Notes: generated by a model from the sequence alone, not told the origin. A stretch of DNA of 34,109 nt from Armatimonadaceae bacterium (GCA_030447685.1 JAUJOK010000041.1:7639-41747); one strand, 5' to 3'; numbered from the stretch's first letter, positions 1-9,308 are shown. A program made the numbers and translations.

Positions 1-924
1 AATGTCGAACACCGGCGTGTCCGGGTCGGAGGGCGGCGGCAGACGGAAGGCCATGCCGATAGCGGGCAGCGGGGCCAGCCGGTCGTAGTAGACGGCGCGC
101 TTTTCCGCCGTCTGCGTTATGGGTGGCGTCGGGTAGCGCGTGAACGCTTTCGTGCTGCGCGGGATTCCACCGAAATAGCGGCGGATTTTCGCCAGCGCAT
201 CCGCCGTATTGAAATCGCCGACGAGAACGAGAGTGGCATTGTCGGGCTTGTAGTATTCGGCGTGGAAGGCGCGTACCTCGGCCAGCCTGGCGCTGTCCAG
301 GTCGGCGATATTGCCGATAGTCGTATGGGCGTAGGGGTGCGCCTGCGGGAAAATCAGCGCCTGGACGTTTTCCAGCAGCTTGCCGTAGGGCGCGTTATCC
401 ACGCGCATCCGGTACTCTTCCTTCACCACGTCGCGCTCCGAGCGCAGGTTGGCTTCGTCTACGCGCAGCGAGCGCATGCGCTCGGCTTCCAGCCACAGAA
501 TCCGGTCCATGGCGTTGCTGGGCACGGTTTCGTAATACAGCGTGCGGTCGAACCAGGTGTTGGCGTTGTAGTCGCCGCCAATCTGCTCGACCAGGCGCGA
601 ATGCTCTTCCGTGGCCACATTTTCCGAGCCTTTGAACATCAGGTGCTCGAACAGGTGGGCGAACCCGGCCTTGCCGCGCGCTTCGTCCTTGCTGCCGACC
701 CGGTACCATATCTGCACCGTCACCACGGGCGCGCGATGGTCTTCCAGGGTCACGACCTTCAGGCCGTTGGGCAGCGTCGTCACCTGGTAATCGAGGCGCT
801 TCGGCTTCGTGGGCGGCGCAGCGTTCTGATTCTGGGCGCGTGCGCCCGCCGCAGCTATCAGCGGCAAAAGAAACGCCAGCAGGAGGAGGCCCCACCGTCG
901 TTTATGGTTTCTTCCATTCGTCAC
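1..924 (-). CDS. Secreted M16 (insulinase-family) zinc peptidase, N-terminal part
   Basis: The C-terminus lies beyond the left edge; 308 codons are visible. The start is a GTG at 924 with AAGGAGAG just upstream, and it opens a signal peptide (basic n-region, Leu-rich core, cleavage near Ala-Arg-Ala). The inverted zinc motif HLFEH marks peptidase family M16, and the glutamate-rich stretch about 75 residues later (DVVKEE) supplies the third zinc ligand. Further on, YYKPDNATLVLVGDF is the typical M16 strand before the second half of the domain. The protein should act outside the cytoplasmic membrane on peptides. M16 proteins are about 450 residues (one unit) or about 900 (two units), and which applies here cannot be seen. 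It shares orientation with the respiratory locus but is separated by 630 bases. The family call is secure; the substrate is unknown. Confidence 0.9.
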   Translation of the reverse strand, partial: MTNGRNHKRRWGLLLLAFLLPLIAAAGARAQNQNAAPPTKPKRLDYQVTTLPNGLKVVTLEDHRAPVVTVQIWYRVGSKDEARGKAGFAHLFEHLMFKGSENVATEEHSRLVEQIGGDYNANTWFDRTLYYETVPSNAMDRILWLEAERMRSLRVDEANLRSERDVVKEEYRMRVDNAPYGKLLENVQALIFPQAHPYAHTTIGNIADLDSARLAEVRAFHAEYYKPDNATLVLVGDFNTADALAKIRRYFGGIPRSTKAFTRYPTPPITQTAEKRAVYYDRLAPLPAIGMAFRLPPPSDPDTPVFDI

Positions 925-1347
925 GAATCTCTCCTTCTAATGTTAACGGGGAATAGGCCCACTCAACAAGAGGCGGGCTGTCTTTTCCTTCTACGCAAAG
1001 AAAACGCGCTTTAGTTCGCGCTCGCCTCTTCCTCTTCCGGCAAGCCGGTACCGCGCTGCTGAAGGAGAAAGGGGAGAGGGCTGTCATCTACAGCAAAGCA
1101 CTGCCGAGGCACAGAAGAGGCATCTACTATGTCGTTTCTCAGACGCTTCATCTTACCCGAAATTGCCGGAGGTTCACTCGAACACGGGGGTGGTAACCCA
1201 GCAGCAGCAGCATTGGTGGCCGTGACGGTTGCGCCCTTTGCGGGTTGCTGACAACAGCACGAGCCGCCGGATGCGGCGGCTGTGGGGAGCGGGAGATAAG
1301 CCAGGTGCGCGGAGAGATCGTGCGGACGGAGGGTCGTGACGCGATGC
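925..1347. other. Gene-free stretch between M16 peptidase and inverted repeat
   Basis: I see no convincing gene here. A 40-codon ATG ORF (1129-1251, plus strand) has no good ribosome-binding site or recognisable sequence. A small GC hairpin (GCCGC/GCGGC) lies near 1263-1279. Just upstream of the M16 start, minus-strand TTGTTG and TAACAT are spaced by 18 bases and could be a weak promoter. Confidence 0.4.
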
Positions 1348-1554
1348 AGCCGGGCGCGTCATTCGTCGTATCACCCGTCGATTGGCAAGCGTAGCGCAGT
1401 TGCGGCTAATGAAGGCACAAAATCGGCCTGCGCCGATTGAAGAATCAAAACGCAAAGGTCACAAGCACGTTGCTGCGGACTTCGTGTCTTTCGTAGCCGC
1501 AACTGCGCTACGCTTGCCAATCGACGGGTGATACGACGAATGACGCGCCCGGCT
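1348..1554. repeat. Element with perfect 61-bp terminal inverted repeats
   Basis: Bases 1348-1408 are the exact reverse complement of 1494-1554 (61 bp, no mismatch), around an 85-base centre (1409-1493) that codes for nothing recognisable. The right arm ends 2 bases before the stop codon of ctaF. Transcribed from the cytochrome oxidase operon, it would fold into a very long hairpin and could end or protect that mRNA. The 207-bp size and perfect arms also suit a MITE-type non-autonomous element. I see no target-site duplication and no transposase. Such perfection implies recent origin or active homogenisation. Confidence 0.85.
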
Positions 1555-1556
1555 TT

Positions 1557-1958
1557 TTAGTGAATCTGCTCCCAGCCGGGCGGGGCCTGCTCCACCTCAC
1601 CGCGCGCGATGTAGTCGCTCATGATCATCGCGAACATCAGCAAAAGCCAGACGAACCCGGCGGCGGCCCATATCCAGGTCAGGCGCGTACCGTCCTTAAC
1701 GTGCATGAAATACATCACGACCAGCGTCGCCTTGATGACAGCAATGGTCAGCATGATCATGATATTCAGGCCGCGAATATTCAGCCCGGTCGCTTTCTGT
1801 ATAATGACCTGCAGATCGAAAATGGCCGCCGCGACGGTCAGGATCAGAAAGAACATCAGCGCGAGGAAGACTTTCCAGTACACGGCCACATCCATGACGT
1901 GATGCTCGTGCATCTCCGCGTGGTGCCCGTTATGCGCGCTGGCTGCGTGGTGTGCCAT
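1557..1958 (-). CDS. ctaF: caa3-type cytochrome c oxidase subunit IV
   Basis: The 133-residue protein has a His-rich N-terminus (HHAASAHNGHHAEMHEHH) and three membrane helices, at about 28-50, 66-88 and 95-117. The helix 2-3 turn VVMYFMHVKD is typical of the prokaryotic COX4 family. It is a small structural subunit of the caa3 oxidase in the cytoplasmic membrane. It is the last gene of the run, 15 bases after ctaE, and is followed directly by the 61-bp inverted repeat. The length matches the family; nothing looks broken. Confidence 0.9.
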   Translation of the reverse strand: MAHHAASAHNGHHAEMHEHHVMDVAVYWKVFLALMFFLILTVAAAIFDLQVIIQKATGLNIRGLNIMIMLTIAVIKATLVVMYFMHVKDGTRLTWIWAAAGFVWLLLMFAMIMSDYIARGEVEQAPPGWEQIH

Positions 1959-1973
1959 TGAGTTAGAAATACC

Positions 1974-2771
1974 TCACAGTTTGGGGCTGCCGATAAGGTA
2001 CAGCAGCGGATACAAAAATATCCAGACAATGTCTACGAAGTGCCAGTACAGCCCGACCATCTCTATCGGAATGAAGTCCCGCGCGGCTCTGGCGTTGAAC
2101 TGAACCAGACCGCCCCAATAGGCCAGCAGGATGATGCCGATAATGACGTGTACCCCGTGCAGGCCCGTCGAGGCAAAGTACAGGCCGAAGAAAAGCTGCG
2201 CTTCGTGCTGCGGAATCTCCCCTTCCGGCTTCGCGCCGCCGCCGCTGGTTTCCGGGGAGGCGTCTTCCACGAACGACGTTCCCCGGTCGGCGGGCGCGGC
2301 CTGCTCACCGCCGTGGCGCGAAAAATGGAAGTTCGGGCCGGGAACCAGGTGGTGCGCCCATTTGGTGGAATATTCCACTGTTTTGACCCCGAGGAAGCCG
2401 AAGGCGCAGAGGATGGTGATTCCCAGGCACAGCAGCGTCCGCCACCGCTTGCCTAACTGCGCGTTCCGCACGGCGAACGCCATCGAAAGGCTGCTGGTCA
2501 GCAGGATCAGCGTATTGAGGAAACCCGCTTTCCAGTCCAGTTCGCCGCTGGCTATCGTAAAGGTCTGCGGGTACTTCGTGCGGTAGACGATATAGGTCAT
2601 GAAAATCCCGCCGAAGAACATGATCTCCGTCACCAGGAACGACCACATGCCGACGATATACGACTCGTTCTGCTGGCCGATGTCCTCGAACTGGTGCGCG
2701 ACTTCCTGAACCGCGCCTTCGGGGCGTGGCTCCACATGCCCCCGGCGGCGCTGTTTTACCTGTACGCTCAT
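1974..2771 (-). CDS. ctaE: Cytochrome c oxidase subunit III
   Basis: This is the heme-copper oxidase subunit III family (265 aa). The helical blocks include [19 protein letters not shown], the early family signature, and near the end [19 protein letters not shown] and [20 protein letters not shown], the classical subunit III signatures. Subunit III stabilises the catalytic core in the membrane. A hydrophilic Gly/Ser/Glu-rich insert (about residues 150-190) separates the helical blocks. The start ATG overlaps the ctaD stop as ATGA, so translation is probably coupled. Confidence 0.93.
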   Translation of the reverse strand: MSVQVKQRRRGHVEPRPEGAVQEVAHQFEDIGQQNESYIVGMWSFLVTEIMFFGGIFMTYIVYRTKYPQTFTIASGELDWKAGFLNTLILLTSSLSMAFAVRNAQLGKRWRTLLCLGITILCAFGFLGVKTVEYSTKWAHHLVPGPNFHFSRHGGEQAAPADRGTSFVEDASPETSGGGAKPEGEIPQHEAQLFFGLYFASTGLHGVHVIIGIILLAYWGGLVQFNARAARDFIPIEMVGLYWHFVDIVWIFLYPLLYLIGSPKL

Positions 2772-4441
2772 TCGTGCCCCCCTGCCGGCACGCCGGGCAT
2801 GGCCTCACGGTCCTGCTCGGCTTCGTCCGCGTCTTCCGGAACGAACTCATACGCTTCCCAGACCACAATCGGAATCTCATCGAAGTTGTGCGCGGGTGGC
2901 GGCGACGGTACCCGCCACTCCAGCCCGACCGCGCGCCACGGGTTGGCGTCCGCCAGCTTGCCGTAGCGCAGCGACCACAGGAAGTAGAACAGCGGGATGG
3001 CGTACCCCAGTCCCAGAATCGACGCGCCCGCCGACGACAGCACGTTCAGCGCCTGCCACTCTTCCGGGTAGAAGTGGTAGCGGCGCGGCATGCCCATCTG
3101 CCCCAGAATAAACTGCGGGAAGAAGGTCAGGTTGAACCCGACAAAGGTGATGCCCGCTGCGAGCTTCGCCCAGCCTTCCGGGTACATGCGCCCGGTGATC
3201 TTGGGCCACCAGTAGTGCAGACCGCCCAGGTACCCGAACAGCGCGCCGCCGACCATGATGTAGTGGAAGTGGGCGACGATGAAATAAGTATCGTGCAGGT
3301 GGATGTCTACGGCCATCGCCGCCAGGAACAGACCCGTCAGCCCGCCGATGGTGAACAGGCCGATAAAGCCCAGCGCGTACAGCATCGGGGCGGTGAACTC
3401 GACCTGGCCTTTGTAGATGGTAGCCGTCCAGTTGAACACCTTGATAGCCGAAGGCACGGCGACCAGAAAGCTGAGCACCGAGAACACCATACCCGCGTAC
3501 ATCGACTGCCCCGTTGTGAACAGGTGGTGCCCCCAGACCAGAAAGCCCAGCAGGGCGATAGCGATACTGGAAAAGGCGATAAAGCTGTAGCCGAAGACGC
3601 GCTTCTTGGTAAAGGCGGCCATCAATTCGCTGATAACGCCCATGGAGGGCAGAATCATGATGTACACGGCGGGGTGCGAATAGAACCAGAACATATGCTG
3701 GAATAGAATCGGGTCGCCGCCCAGCGCCGGGTCGAAGACGCCGATGCGGAAGGCGCGCTCCAGCAGCACCAGCAGCAGCGTAATGGCGACGACCGGCGTT
3801 CCCAGCACGATGATAACACTGGTGGCGTAGTGTGCCCAGATAAAGAGCGGCAGACGGAACCAGGTCAGCCCCGGCGCGCGCATCTTATGAATGGTGACGA
3901 TAAAGTTGACCCCGGTCGCAATGGACGAGAACCCGGCGATAAAGACGCCGATAATCGTCAGCGCAACCTGGTTGTTACTATACGTGCTGGAGTAGGGCGT
4001 GTAAAAGTACCACCCGGTATCCACGCCGCCGGTTATAAAGGCCGTCATGGCGAACCCGCCGCCGATGGTGAACAGATACCAGCTCAGAAGGTTCAGGCGC
4101 GGAAATGCCAGGTCGCGCGCACCGATCATCAGCGGAATCAGGAAGTTCCCCAGTGTCGCCGGTATGGAGGGCACCAGGAAGAAGAAGACCATGATGATGC
4201 CGTGGGCCGAGAACAGCTTGTTATAGGTCTCGGACTCCACGAGGTCGCCGCGCGGCGTGGCAAGCTCTACGCGAACCAGCGATATGGCAACGGCTCCCAG
4301 GAAAAACATCGCGCTGATGGAGATCAGATACAGAATCCCGATGCGCTTATGGTCCAGTGTGAAGAGCCACGACTGCCAGCTATGATCCCAGTTCAAGTAG
4401 TTTTTGCGCGCGCTGCTGGGTTCGGTTGTGGTCACATCCAT
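2768..4441 (-). CDS. ctaD: Cytochrome c oxidase subunit I, A2 type (caa3)
   Basis: This is the catalytic subunit with low-spin heme a and the heme a3-CuB site (557 aa, about 12 helices). Visible ligands are H80 and H393 for heme a, H391 for a3, and H256, H305 and H306 for CuB; Y260 is the tyrosine of HPAVY. The sequence YSHPAVY replaces the HPEVY of mitochondrial-type (A1) oxidases. The YSHPxV form defines A2-type oxidases such as those of Thermus and Rhodothermus. The protein reduces O2 to water and pumps protons in the cytoplasmic membrane. It lies 20 bases after ctaC and overlaps ctaE by 4 bases. All key residues are present. Confidence 0.96.
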   Translation of the reverse strand: MDVTTTEPSSARKNYLNWDHSWQSWLFTLDHKRIGILYLISISAMFFLGAVAISLVRVELATPRGDLVESETYNKLFSAHGIIMVFFFLVPSIPATLGNFLIPLMIGARDLAFPRLNLLSWYLFTIGGGFAMTAFITGGVDTGWYFYTPYSSTYSNNQVALTIIGVFIAGFSSIATGVNFIVTIHKMRAPGLTWFRLPLFIWAHYATSVIIVLGTPVVAITLLLVLLERAFRIGVFDPALGGDPILFQHMFWFYSHPAVYIMILPSMGVISELMAAFTKKRVFGYSFIAFSSIAIALLGFLVWGHHLFTTGQSMYAGMVFSVLSFLVAVPSAIKVFNWTATIYKGQVEFTAPMLYALGFIGLFTIGGLTGLFLAAMAVDIHLHDTYFIVAHFHYIMVGGALFGYLGGLHYWWPKITGRMYPEGWAKLAAGITFVGFNLTFFPQFILGQMGMPRRYHFYPEEWQALNVLSSAGASILGLGYAIPLFYFLWSLRYGKLADANPWRAVGLEWRVPSPPPAHNFDEIPIVVWEAYEFVPEDADEAEQDREAMPGVPAGGHE

Positions 4442-4461
4442 CGTCTTTGCTTTCTCAATGC

Positions 4462-5652
4462 TCAGGGCCTGCGTGTCTGAATAAAATCATTCTGGATATT
4501 GGCCGTGTCGGCGGGTGACCGCTGCTGCTGCGAGGACGCCGGGTTACGCTCGCCGATAAAGTCAGCCTGCACGTTCTGGGTATTGGCGGAGGAGCGTATG
4601 CCGCTGCGCTCCGCCGGTTCCTGCCCGGTGTTGCCCGCCGCCAACTGCTTCGCGGCGGCCCCCTTGGGGTCGCCCAGCGCCTTGATATAGGCGGTAAGCT
4701 GAAGCACCTGCTCCTCCGATAAAAGCCCCTGATAAACGGGCATGATCGGCTGGTAGCTGCGCACGATCTGGGCGCGCGGGTTCAGGATGGACTCACGGAT
4801 ATAGCCCTCATCCGCAATCTCGCTGCGCCCGTTTTCCAGCGGCTGCGGCTTGCCGAAAACGCCCACCAGTGTTGGCGCGCGGCCCGGGCCGCCGGGACCT
4901 GCATGGCAGCTAACGCAGCCCTGGCTCTGGAACAGGCTCGCCCCGGCGACCGCCATACCGCCCAATCCCTGCGCCGACGTCCCGCCCCGTTCCGAAACGC
5001 CGCCCTCCGCGCCGCCGGTCTCGTACCATCGCTGAAACTCTTGGCGCGGCATCACATACACCCAGCCGCCCATCAGCGAGTGCTGCGTGCCGCAATACTC
5101 GGTGCAGAACAGGCGGTACTTGCCGGGTTTGGTCGGCGTGAACCACACGGACGTATAACGGCCCGGATTGACATCGCGCTTGATACGGAAGGCCGGGATA
5201 TAGAAGGCATGAATCACGTCCTGCGAGATCAGCGTCAGCTTAACCGGCTGGCCCACGGGCAGGTGCAGTTCATTGTTTTCGCGGACGCCGTTCATGTGCT
5301 GAAGGTGCCACATCCACTGCTTGCCGATAATGAACACCTCTTTGGCGTTTCGCGGCGGCTGCGCGTAGACTTCCACATACAGCTTGGCCGCCCACACGAA
5401 GACCGCCAGTCCCAGCAGCATCGGGATAATCGACCAGACCAGCTCGATCCGCGTATCGTGATCCACGGGCCGTGACCGGTCCGCCAGGGAACCGCGCCGG
5501 TAGCGAATCGCGAAAATTCCCACCAGTGACAGAACCAGTACCGTAAACACAATCGTCAGGAGCCACAGCGTCGCGTACAGTGGGTCCAGCTTCTCGGCGA
5601 ACGTCGATGCCGTTTCCGGCATGGTATCAATGGGCAGTGAAAAAGGCCACAT
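4462..5652 (-). CDS. ctaC: Cytochrome c oxidase subunit II with fused cytochrome c (caa3)
   Basis: Two N-terminal membrane helices (about 25-50 and 70-93) anchor a periplasm-side cupredoxin domain. The CuA ligands are H148, C183, E185, C187, H191 and M194. A cytochrome c domain follows (heme motif C246-H250, probable distal M304), which makes this a caa3 enzyme. It accepts electrons from ACIII or a soluble carrier and passes them to subunit I. The last 45 residues form a polar tail with two similar 17-residue segments (355-371 and 380-396, each with NxQxDFI). It starts 6 bases after the SCO gene, which suits SCO's role in CuA assembly. A second Met at residue 11 is a possible alternative start. 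Confidence 0.95.
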   Translation of the reverse strand: MWPFSLPIDTMPETASTFAEKLDPLYATLWLLTIVFTVLVLSLVGIFAIRYRRGSLADRSRPVDHDTRIELVWSIIPMLLGLAVFVWAAKLYVEVYAQPPRNAKEVFIIGKQWMWHLQHMNGVRENNELHLPVGQPVKLTLISQDVIHAFYIPAFRIKRDVNPGRYTSVWFTPTKPGKYRLFCTEYCGTQHSLMGGWVYVMPRQEFQRWYETGGAEGGVSERGGTSAQGLGGMAVAGASLFQSQGCVSCHAGPGGPGRAPTLVGVFGKPQPLENGRSEIADEGYIRESILNPRAQIVRSYQPIMPVYQGLLSEEQVLQLTAYIKALGDPKGAAAKQLAAGNTGQEPAERSGIRSSANTQNVQADFIGERNPASSQQQRSPADTANIQNDFIQTRRP

Positions 5653-5658
5653 AGAGAC

Positions 5659-6558
5659 TCAGACTCGTTCCTGTTCATTAACCGGTGTCAGCAGACGATA
5701 TCTATTGCGGCGCTCCCGGCGCAGCGCCATCAGCATGAAGCTGCCCAGCGCCAGCACGGTGGATATGCCAAGTACCTGTGTCACCCGCATGATCGCCAGA
5801 TTATAACGGCCCGTGCTCATGTCATACTGGTAGCAGAACAGCAGCATCTTGTCTACCGTATTGCCGATCTTGCCCTGCGCGGCCTCGACGAGAGTCAGGC
5901 GCAGGATTTTGGGCGGATACTCGATACCCATGAAGTAGCGCGCCACCTTGCCCTGGGGCGTCAGCACCATGATACCCGAGGCGTGGACATACTCTCCGGA
6001 CGGCGGATCGTAGCGGTACCGGAAGCCGACCGAGTCCGCCAACTGCTTGACAGCGTCCTCTTTGCCGGTCAAAAAGTGCCAGCCTTTTTCCGCGCCGGGC
6101 CGCCCATACAACTGCACATATTCCTGCTTCTTGTACGCGCTTTCCTTGGGGCCTTCGGTCGGGTCGATGCTGAAGGCGATAACCTCGAACTCCTGGCCGC
6201 TGTTGAACTTCATCCCGCGCAGCGCCGTGGTCATCCCCTCAAGGATAAGCTGACACATCTGTGGGCAGGTGTAGTAGACCGGCGCGAGAACGACAGGCCG
6301 CTTGCCGAAGTAGTCGCGCAGCTTCACCGTCTTGCCCGTCTCGTCCTGAAACTCCAGATCGAGCGGAACCTGATTGTTCAGCTTCTGGTCGATCCCGACC
6401 TGCTTAATTACCTGTTCCGGGGTGAGAGTGCGGACGGACTGCGTCTTTTTCGCAACCTGGGCAGAGGCGGGACCTGCTGCCCCGACAAGTGCGCAGAGGC
6501 CGATTGTTATTAAATTTTGTATAGCCACGCGCCGTGTGCGCGCGAAATAATGGTTCAT
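5659..6558 (-). CDS. sco: SCO1/SenC-family copper chaperone
   Basis: The thioredoxin-fold protein (299 aa) has the SCO copper-binding residues C98 and C102 in YYTCPQMC, and H192 in YVHASGIM. The N-terminus carries a signal or anchor segment (about 12-33), and a C-terminal helix (about 262-280) should give a second membrane anchor. SCO proteins deliver copper to, or reduce, the CuA site of oxidase subunit II on the outer face of the membrane. The gene lies directly before ctaC, as in other ACIII-caa3 loci. The C-terminal helix is less usual in short SCO proteins but common in long ones. Confidence 0.92.
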   Translation of the reverse strand: MNHYFARTRRVAIQNLITIGLCALVGAAGPASAQVAKKTQSVRTLTPEQVIKQVGIDQKLNNQVPLDLEFQDETGKTVKLRDYFGKRPVVLAPVYYTCPQMCQLILEGMTTALRGMKFNSGQEFEVIAFSIDPTEGPKESAYKKQEYVQLYGRPGAEKGWHFLTGKEDAVKQLADSVGFRYRYDPPSGEYVHASGIMVLTPQGKVARYFMGIEYPPKILRLTLVEAAQGKIGNTVDKMLLFCYQYDMSTGRYNLAIMRVTQVLGISTVLALGSFMLMALRRERRNRYRLLTPVNEQERV

Positions 6559-6578
6559 TTTGTTACCTGTCTTGCTTG

Positions 6579-7220
6579 CTAACGTGCCGCTCCGGGCGCG
6601 CCGCCGGGTGCGGCTCTACCACCTGCCGCACCGCCGGTCGCCGCGCCGCCACCACCCGTTGCCGCGCCGCCGGTGGGCGGCGTCATCGCGCCTTGGCCGT
6701 CGGAGGGGGACGCCTGCGCGGGCGGCTGCGTCCGCCGCCCGGGCGCGCCACTGCTTCCCTGTATCGGTGCGTTCGGGGCGGGCGCGGAAGGCGCGCGTCC
6801 CGGCGTTTTGCGCTGGGGCAGTCCTCGCTCGGCCAGAAGGTCAATTGCGCGATCTACCGGAATCGTAACCGTGCCTTTGGAGCGGTCCACCCAGTTGTAG
6901 CCACTGACCTTCGCCTTCTCCGTTGCGTCGAAGTTCACCCAGTCGCGCTTGGGCGCGGCCTGCAAAATCGGCGCATCGGGCGGAGGCAGCCGCTGCTGCA
7001 TCGTCAGCGGGAAAGCCATCCGTGTTTCCGCATCGGGATTATTGCCGCGAATGAACCAGGTGTAGACGATGGCGGTCAGGGCCAGCGACGCGGCGACGAA
7101 GCCGAACAGGCCGACCGCCCACCGGATAATCGTGCGGGTACCGATGTCGTCGGTTTCGTAGCCCATGCGGCGCAGTTCGTCGATTTCCCGCTGCGTCGGT
7201 TTATGGTGCGCGTCATGCAT
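6579..7220 (-). CDS. Conserved one-helix membrane protein of the ACIII-caa3 locus
   Basis: The start is ATG at 7220, which overlaps the end of actF by 8 bases. The protein (213 aa) has a His-rich N-terminus, one membrane helix (about 29-57) and a block at 93-135 containing GYNWVDRSKGTVTIPVDRA and then LLAERGLPQ. The last 75 residues are Pro/Ala/Gly low complexity. From memory, proteins with this YxWVD...IPxxRAxxLLAERGLP block sit next to ACIII or cytochrome oxidase genes in several phyla, usually as hypothetical proteins. It occupies the place of the small actG gene of other act clusters, but I cannot show homology. It may link ACIII and the oxidase or help assembly. No catalytic motif is visible. 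Confidence 0.75.
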   Translation of the reverse strand: MHDAHHKPTQREIDELRRMGYETDDIGTRTIIRWAVGLFGFVAASLALTAIVYTWFIRGNNPDAETRMAFPLTMQQRLPPPDAPILQAAPKRDWVNFDATEKAKVSGYNWVDRSKGTVTIPVDRAIDLLAERGLPQRKTPGRAPSAPAPNAPIQGSSGAPGRRTQPPAQASPSDGQGAMTPPTGGAATGGGGAATGGAAGGRAAPGGAPGAAR

Positions 7221-8403
7221 GTTCAAGTGTCTCCTGGTGCAAACGCGGGTCATGAGTCGGCAGCAGCGTCTGCTTGCCGAGCAGATAGACAAAGGCGGAA
7301 ATCCAGAACGCGCCGATTCCCACAAAAGCGATCAGGTCAGCCCACAGCCGCGCGCCCTCGGGCCGGTCGAAGGCCGGAATTATGATCCAGCCGAAGTCCA
7401 CGATCCGCAGGAACAGAATCCACACCGCCACGAACAGCAGGTAGCTGGGTGTGCGCTTCGTACGCCCCGACAGCAGCAGCAGGAACGGCAGAAAGAACTG
7501 GCACAGGATCGTGAACGCACCGACATATTTGCCGCTCCCCTCGAAGCGGCGGATGTAGTAGGTGACTTCCTCGGGCAGGTTGGCGGCCCAGATAATCAGA
7601 AACTGTGACAGGGACGTATAGGCCCAGAGCATCGTGAGCGTGAGCATCAGGTTGCCCCAGTCCCGCAGCAGGCGCGGCGTCACCAGGCCCGCGTAGGGCC
7701 GCCGGTCGGCGAAGTGGGTGACGAACGCCGTCACCATCGCCATCGTCGTCAGCCCCTGCCCCACCACGAACCAGATGCCGTAGATGGTCGAGAACCAGTG
7801 CGGCTCCAGCGACATCACCCAGTCGGTGAAGGCGAATGTGCAGGTGATAAAGAACAGTACCAGCCCCGGCGCGGAAAGATTGGTGCGCTTGTCGGCCAGC
7901 GTCCGGTCGCCCGTGCGGTCCTGCTCCAGCGACCACCGGTTCAAAGCCATCGAAATCCCGATCCAGATCGCGAAATAGAGGACGAACCGAACGGCGAAGA
8001 ACGGGTAGTTCAGATAGGGCACTTTTTGCCTCAGGATTGCGTCCCCCCGCACCACGTCGGCGTGCATCCACTCGTACAGGTCGTGCATGCCGAAGTGGTG
8101 CCCGCCCAGCAGGATCGGCAGAAAGAGCAGGAACATCAGCGGCAGTGTCCGGTTGCCCGCCTCGAACAGCCGCAGAAGCGGCAGCCCCCACGAGCCGCGC
8201 AGGACATGATGCAGCAGCGTAAAGCCAAAGCAGCCCAGCGAAACGCACAGCCAGAACAGCCAGCCGAACAGATACGACTGGAAGAACTGTTTTTGGCCCG
8301 CCAGCAGGTACGGGACCAGAACGGCGACGACGCCCGCCACGATCAGCGCCCCGAAGTACGTCCGGCTCCACCCGCCCAGAATCGCGGTTTCATCCCTGTT
8401 CAC
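7213..8403 (-). CDS. actF: Alternative complex III subunit ActF (NrfD-like membrane subunit)
   Basis: The polytopic protein (396 aa, about 10 helices) is of the NrfD/PsrC-like type. Recognisable blocks include GGHHFGMHDLYEWMHAD, FAFTDWVMSLEPHWFSTIYG and, near the C-terminus, RIVDFGWIIIPAF; the second is a strong ActF signature. ActC and ActF are the two large membrane subunits of quinol:electron-acceptor oxidoreductase ACIII and frame its quinol and proton paths. The start ATG overlaps the actE stop as ATGA. No key region appears lost. Confidence 0.92.
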   Translation of the reverse strand: MNRDETAILGGWSRTYFGALIVAGVVAVLVPYLLAGQKQFFQSYLFGWLFWLCVSLGCFGFTLLHHVLRGSWGLPLLRLFEAGNRTLPLMFLLFLPILLGGHHFGMHDLYEWMHADVVRGDAILRQKVPYLNYPFFAVRFVLYFAIWIGISMALNRWSLEQDRTGDRTLADKRTNLSAPGLVLFFITCTFAFTDWVMSLEPHWFSTIYGIWFVVGQGLTTMAMVTAFVTHFADRRPYAGLVTPRLLRDWGNLMLTLTMLWAYTSLSQFLIIWAANLPEEVTYYIRRFEGSGKYVGAFTILCQFFLPFLLLLSGRTKRTPSYLLFVAVWILFLRIVDFGWIIIPAFDRPEGARLWADLIAFVGIGAFWISAFVYLLGKQTLLPTHDPRLHQETLEHA

Positions 8404-9128
8404 TGGCTGGTTGTTCCCCCATGTGCATTTGCCGCGCCTGCCGCTCCGCCGCCGCCGCCGGTCTGCGCCGCGCCCGGCTGCATCAGCCGCTGCCGTTCCT
8501 CCGCAGGAAGGTCTTCGGGCCGTGCGTTCTGGCTGAGCTGAAGCGCGCGGACATACGCGGCAATCGCCCAGCGGTCTTCCGGGTCTATCCGTGACGCATA
8601 GCTGAACATGACGCCAAAACCATTCGTGATGACATCGTAAAAGTGCCCGATCTCGATGTCGCGCATCTCCCGCGAATGGAAGTTACGGGGCATGCGCCGC
8701 TGGCCCAGACCGCGCTGCGTGATCATGCCGCGCCCGTCGCCCGAACGCCCATGACAGGGCAGGCAGAAGTTGTTGTACTGGTACTGCCCCCGCCGCAGCA
8801 GGGCTTTCGTGTCGTTGTCGAAGCGGCGCATTGCCTGCGCGGGAACCGTGGTAACGAGATTTTTGCCCTGATATCCGGTGTAAAACGCATCGTCCTGCCG
8901 CCCTCCCGTAGCCGTGACATACCCGGTGGTGTCATCACTCCAGGGGCGTTCCCGCCGGGGAACGGTTCCCGTCACCAGAGGCCGGTCGGCCTGTCGGTCG
9001 GGAAACAGCTCACTTTCGTCCTGCGGCTTGTATTTGGGCTGGTTCCACATATCCACATGGCAGCCCGCCAGAAGCAGGAGGCTCGCGGCAATCCAGGCCG
9101 CCCGCACCATCTTCGCCGATGCCTTCAT
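8400..9128 (-). CDS. actE: Alternative complex III subunit ActE (monoheme cytochrome c lipoprotein)
   Basis: I place the start at ATG 9128, because it gives a short lipoprotein signal ending LLLLAGC (lipid-bearing C23) and lies past the upstream repeat element. Longer readings would translate that element. The mature protein (242 aa precursor) has one c-type heme motif, C122-L-P-C-H126, and a probable distal Met in FGVMFSYASR (M174). It is a membrane-tethered electron carrier of ACIII, passing electrons towards the caa3 oxidase. The C-terminus is Gly/Ala-rich. It overlaps actF by 4 bases. An ATG 33 bases further upstream (MLESR) is the alternative start. Confidence 0.9.
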   Translation of the reverse strand: MKASAKMVRAAWIAASLLLLAGCHVDMWNQPKYKPQDESELFPDRQADRPLVTGTVPRRERPWSDDTTGYVTATGGRQDDAFYTGYQGKNLVTTVPAQAMRRFDNDTKALLRRGQYQYNNFCLPCHGRSGDGRGMITQRGLGQRRMPRNFHSREMRDIEIGHFYDVITNGFGVMFSYASRIDPEDRWAIAAYVRALQLSQNARPEDLPAEERQRLMQPGAAQTGGGGGAAGAANAHGGTTSQ

Positions 9129-9165
9129 TGGGTTCTTGACCCTTGATTCCAGCATCGCAAGAACA

Positions 9166-9308
9166 CCATCGAATGAATTCGAGGCTGTAAGGGTACGAAC
9201 CCTGCCTTCGCAGGCTTTGCCTCCCCTTCCCCTCAGGGAGGGGGCGGGGGGTAGGTCAGTCCGCGCAGGCGGACTTTGTACTTTTGCAGCCTCGAATTCA
9301 TTCGATGG
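9166..9308. repeat. MITE-like element with 22-bp inverted ends between actD and actE
   Basis: The ends 9166-9187 and 9287-9308 are perfect 22-bp inverted repeats, each containing GAATTC. Inside lie small stems: AGGGT/ACCCT, CTGC/GCAG near 9202-9213 and GTCCGC/GCGGAC at 9259-9274, plus a C-rich/G-rich pair. It fills almost the whole 194-base actD-actE gap, the only large gap between otherwise overlapping genes of this cluster. It probably inserted there and could act as an mRNA processing or attenuation hairpin. No duplicated target site is evident. Confidence 0.75.

Noticed and set aside
262..1014. 250-codon plus-strand frame at the left end
   Set aside because: It lies opposite the M16 peptidase, whose zinc motif and signal peptide are clear on the minus strand.
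1129..1251. 40-codon plus-strand ATG frame in the left gap
   Set aside because: It has no convincing ribosome-binding site and no recognisable sequence, and it ends in an Ala-rich stretch from GCA repeats.
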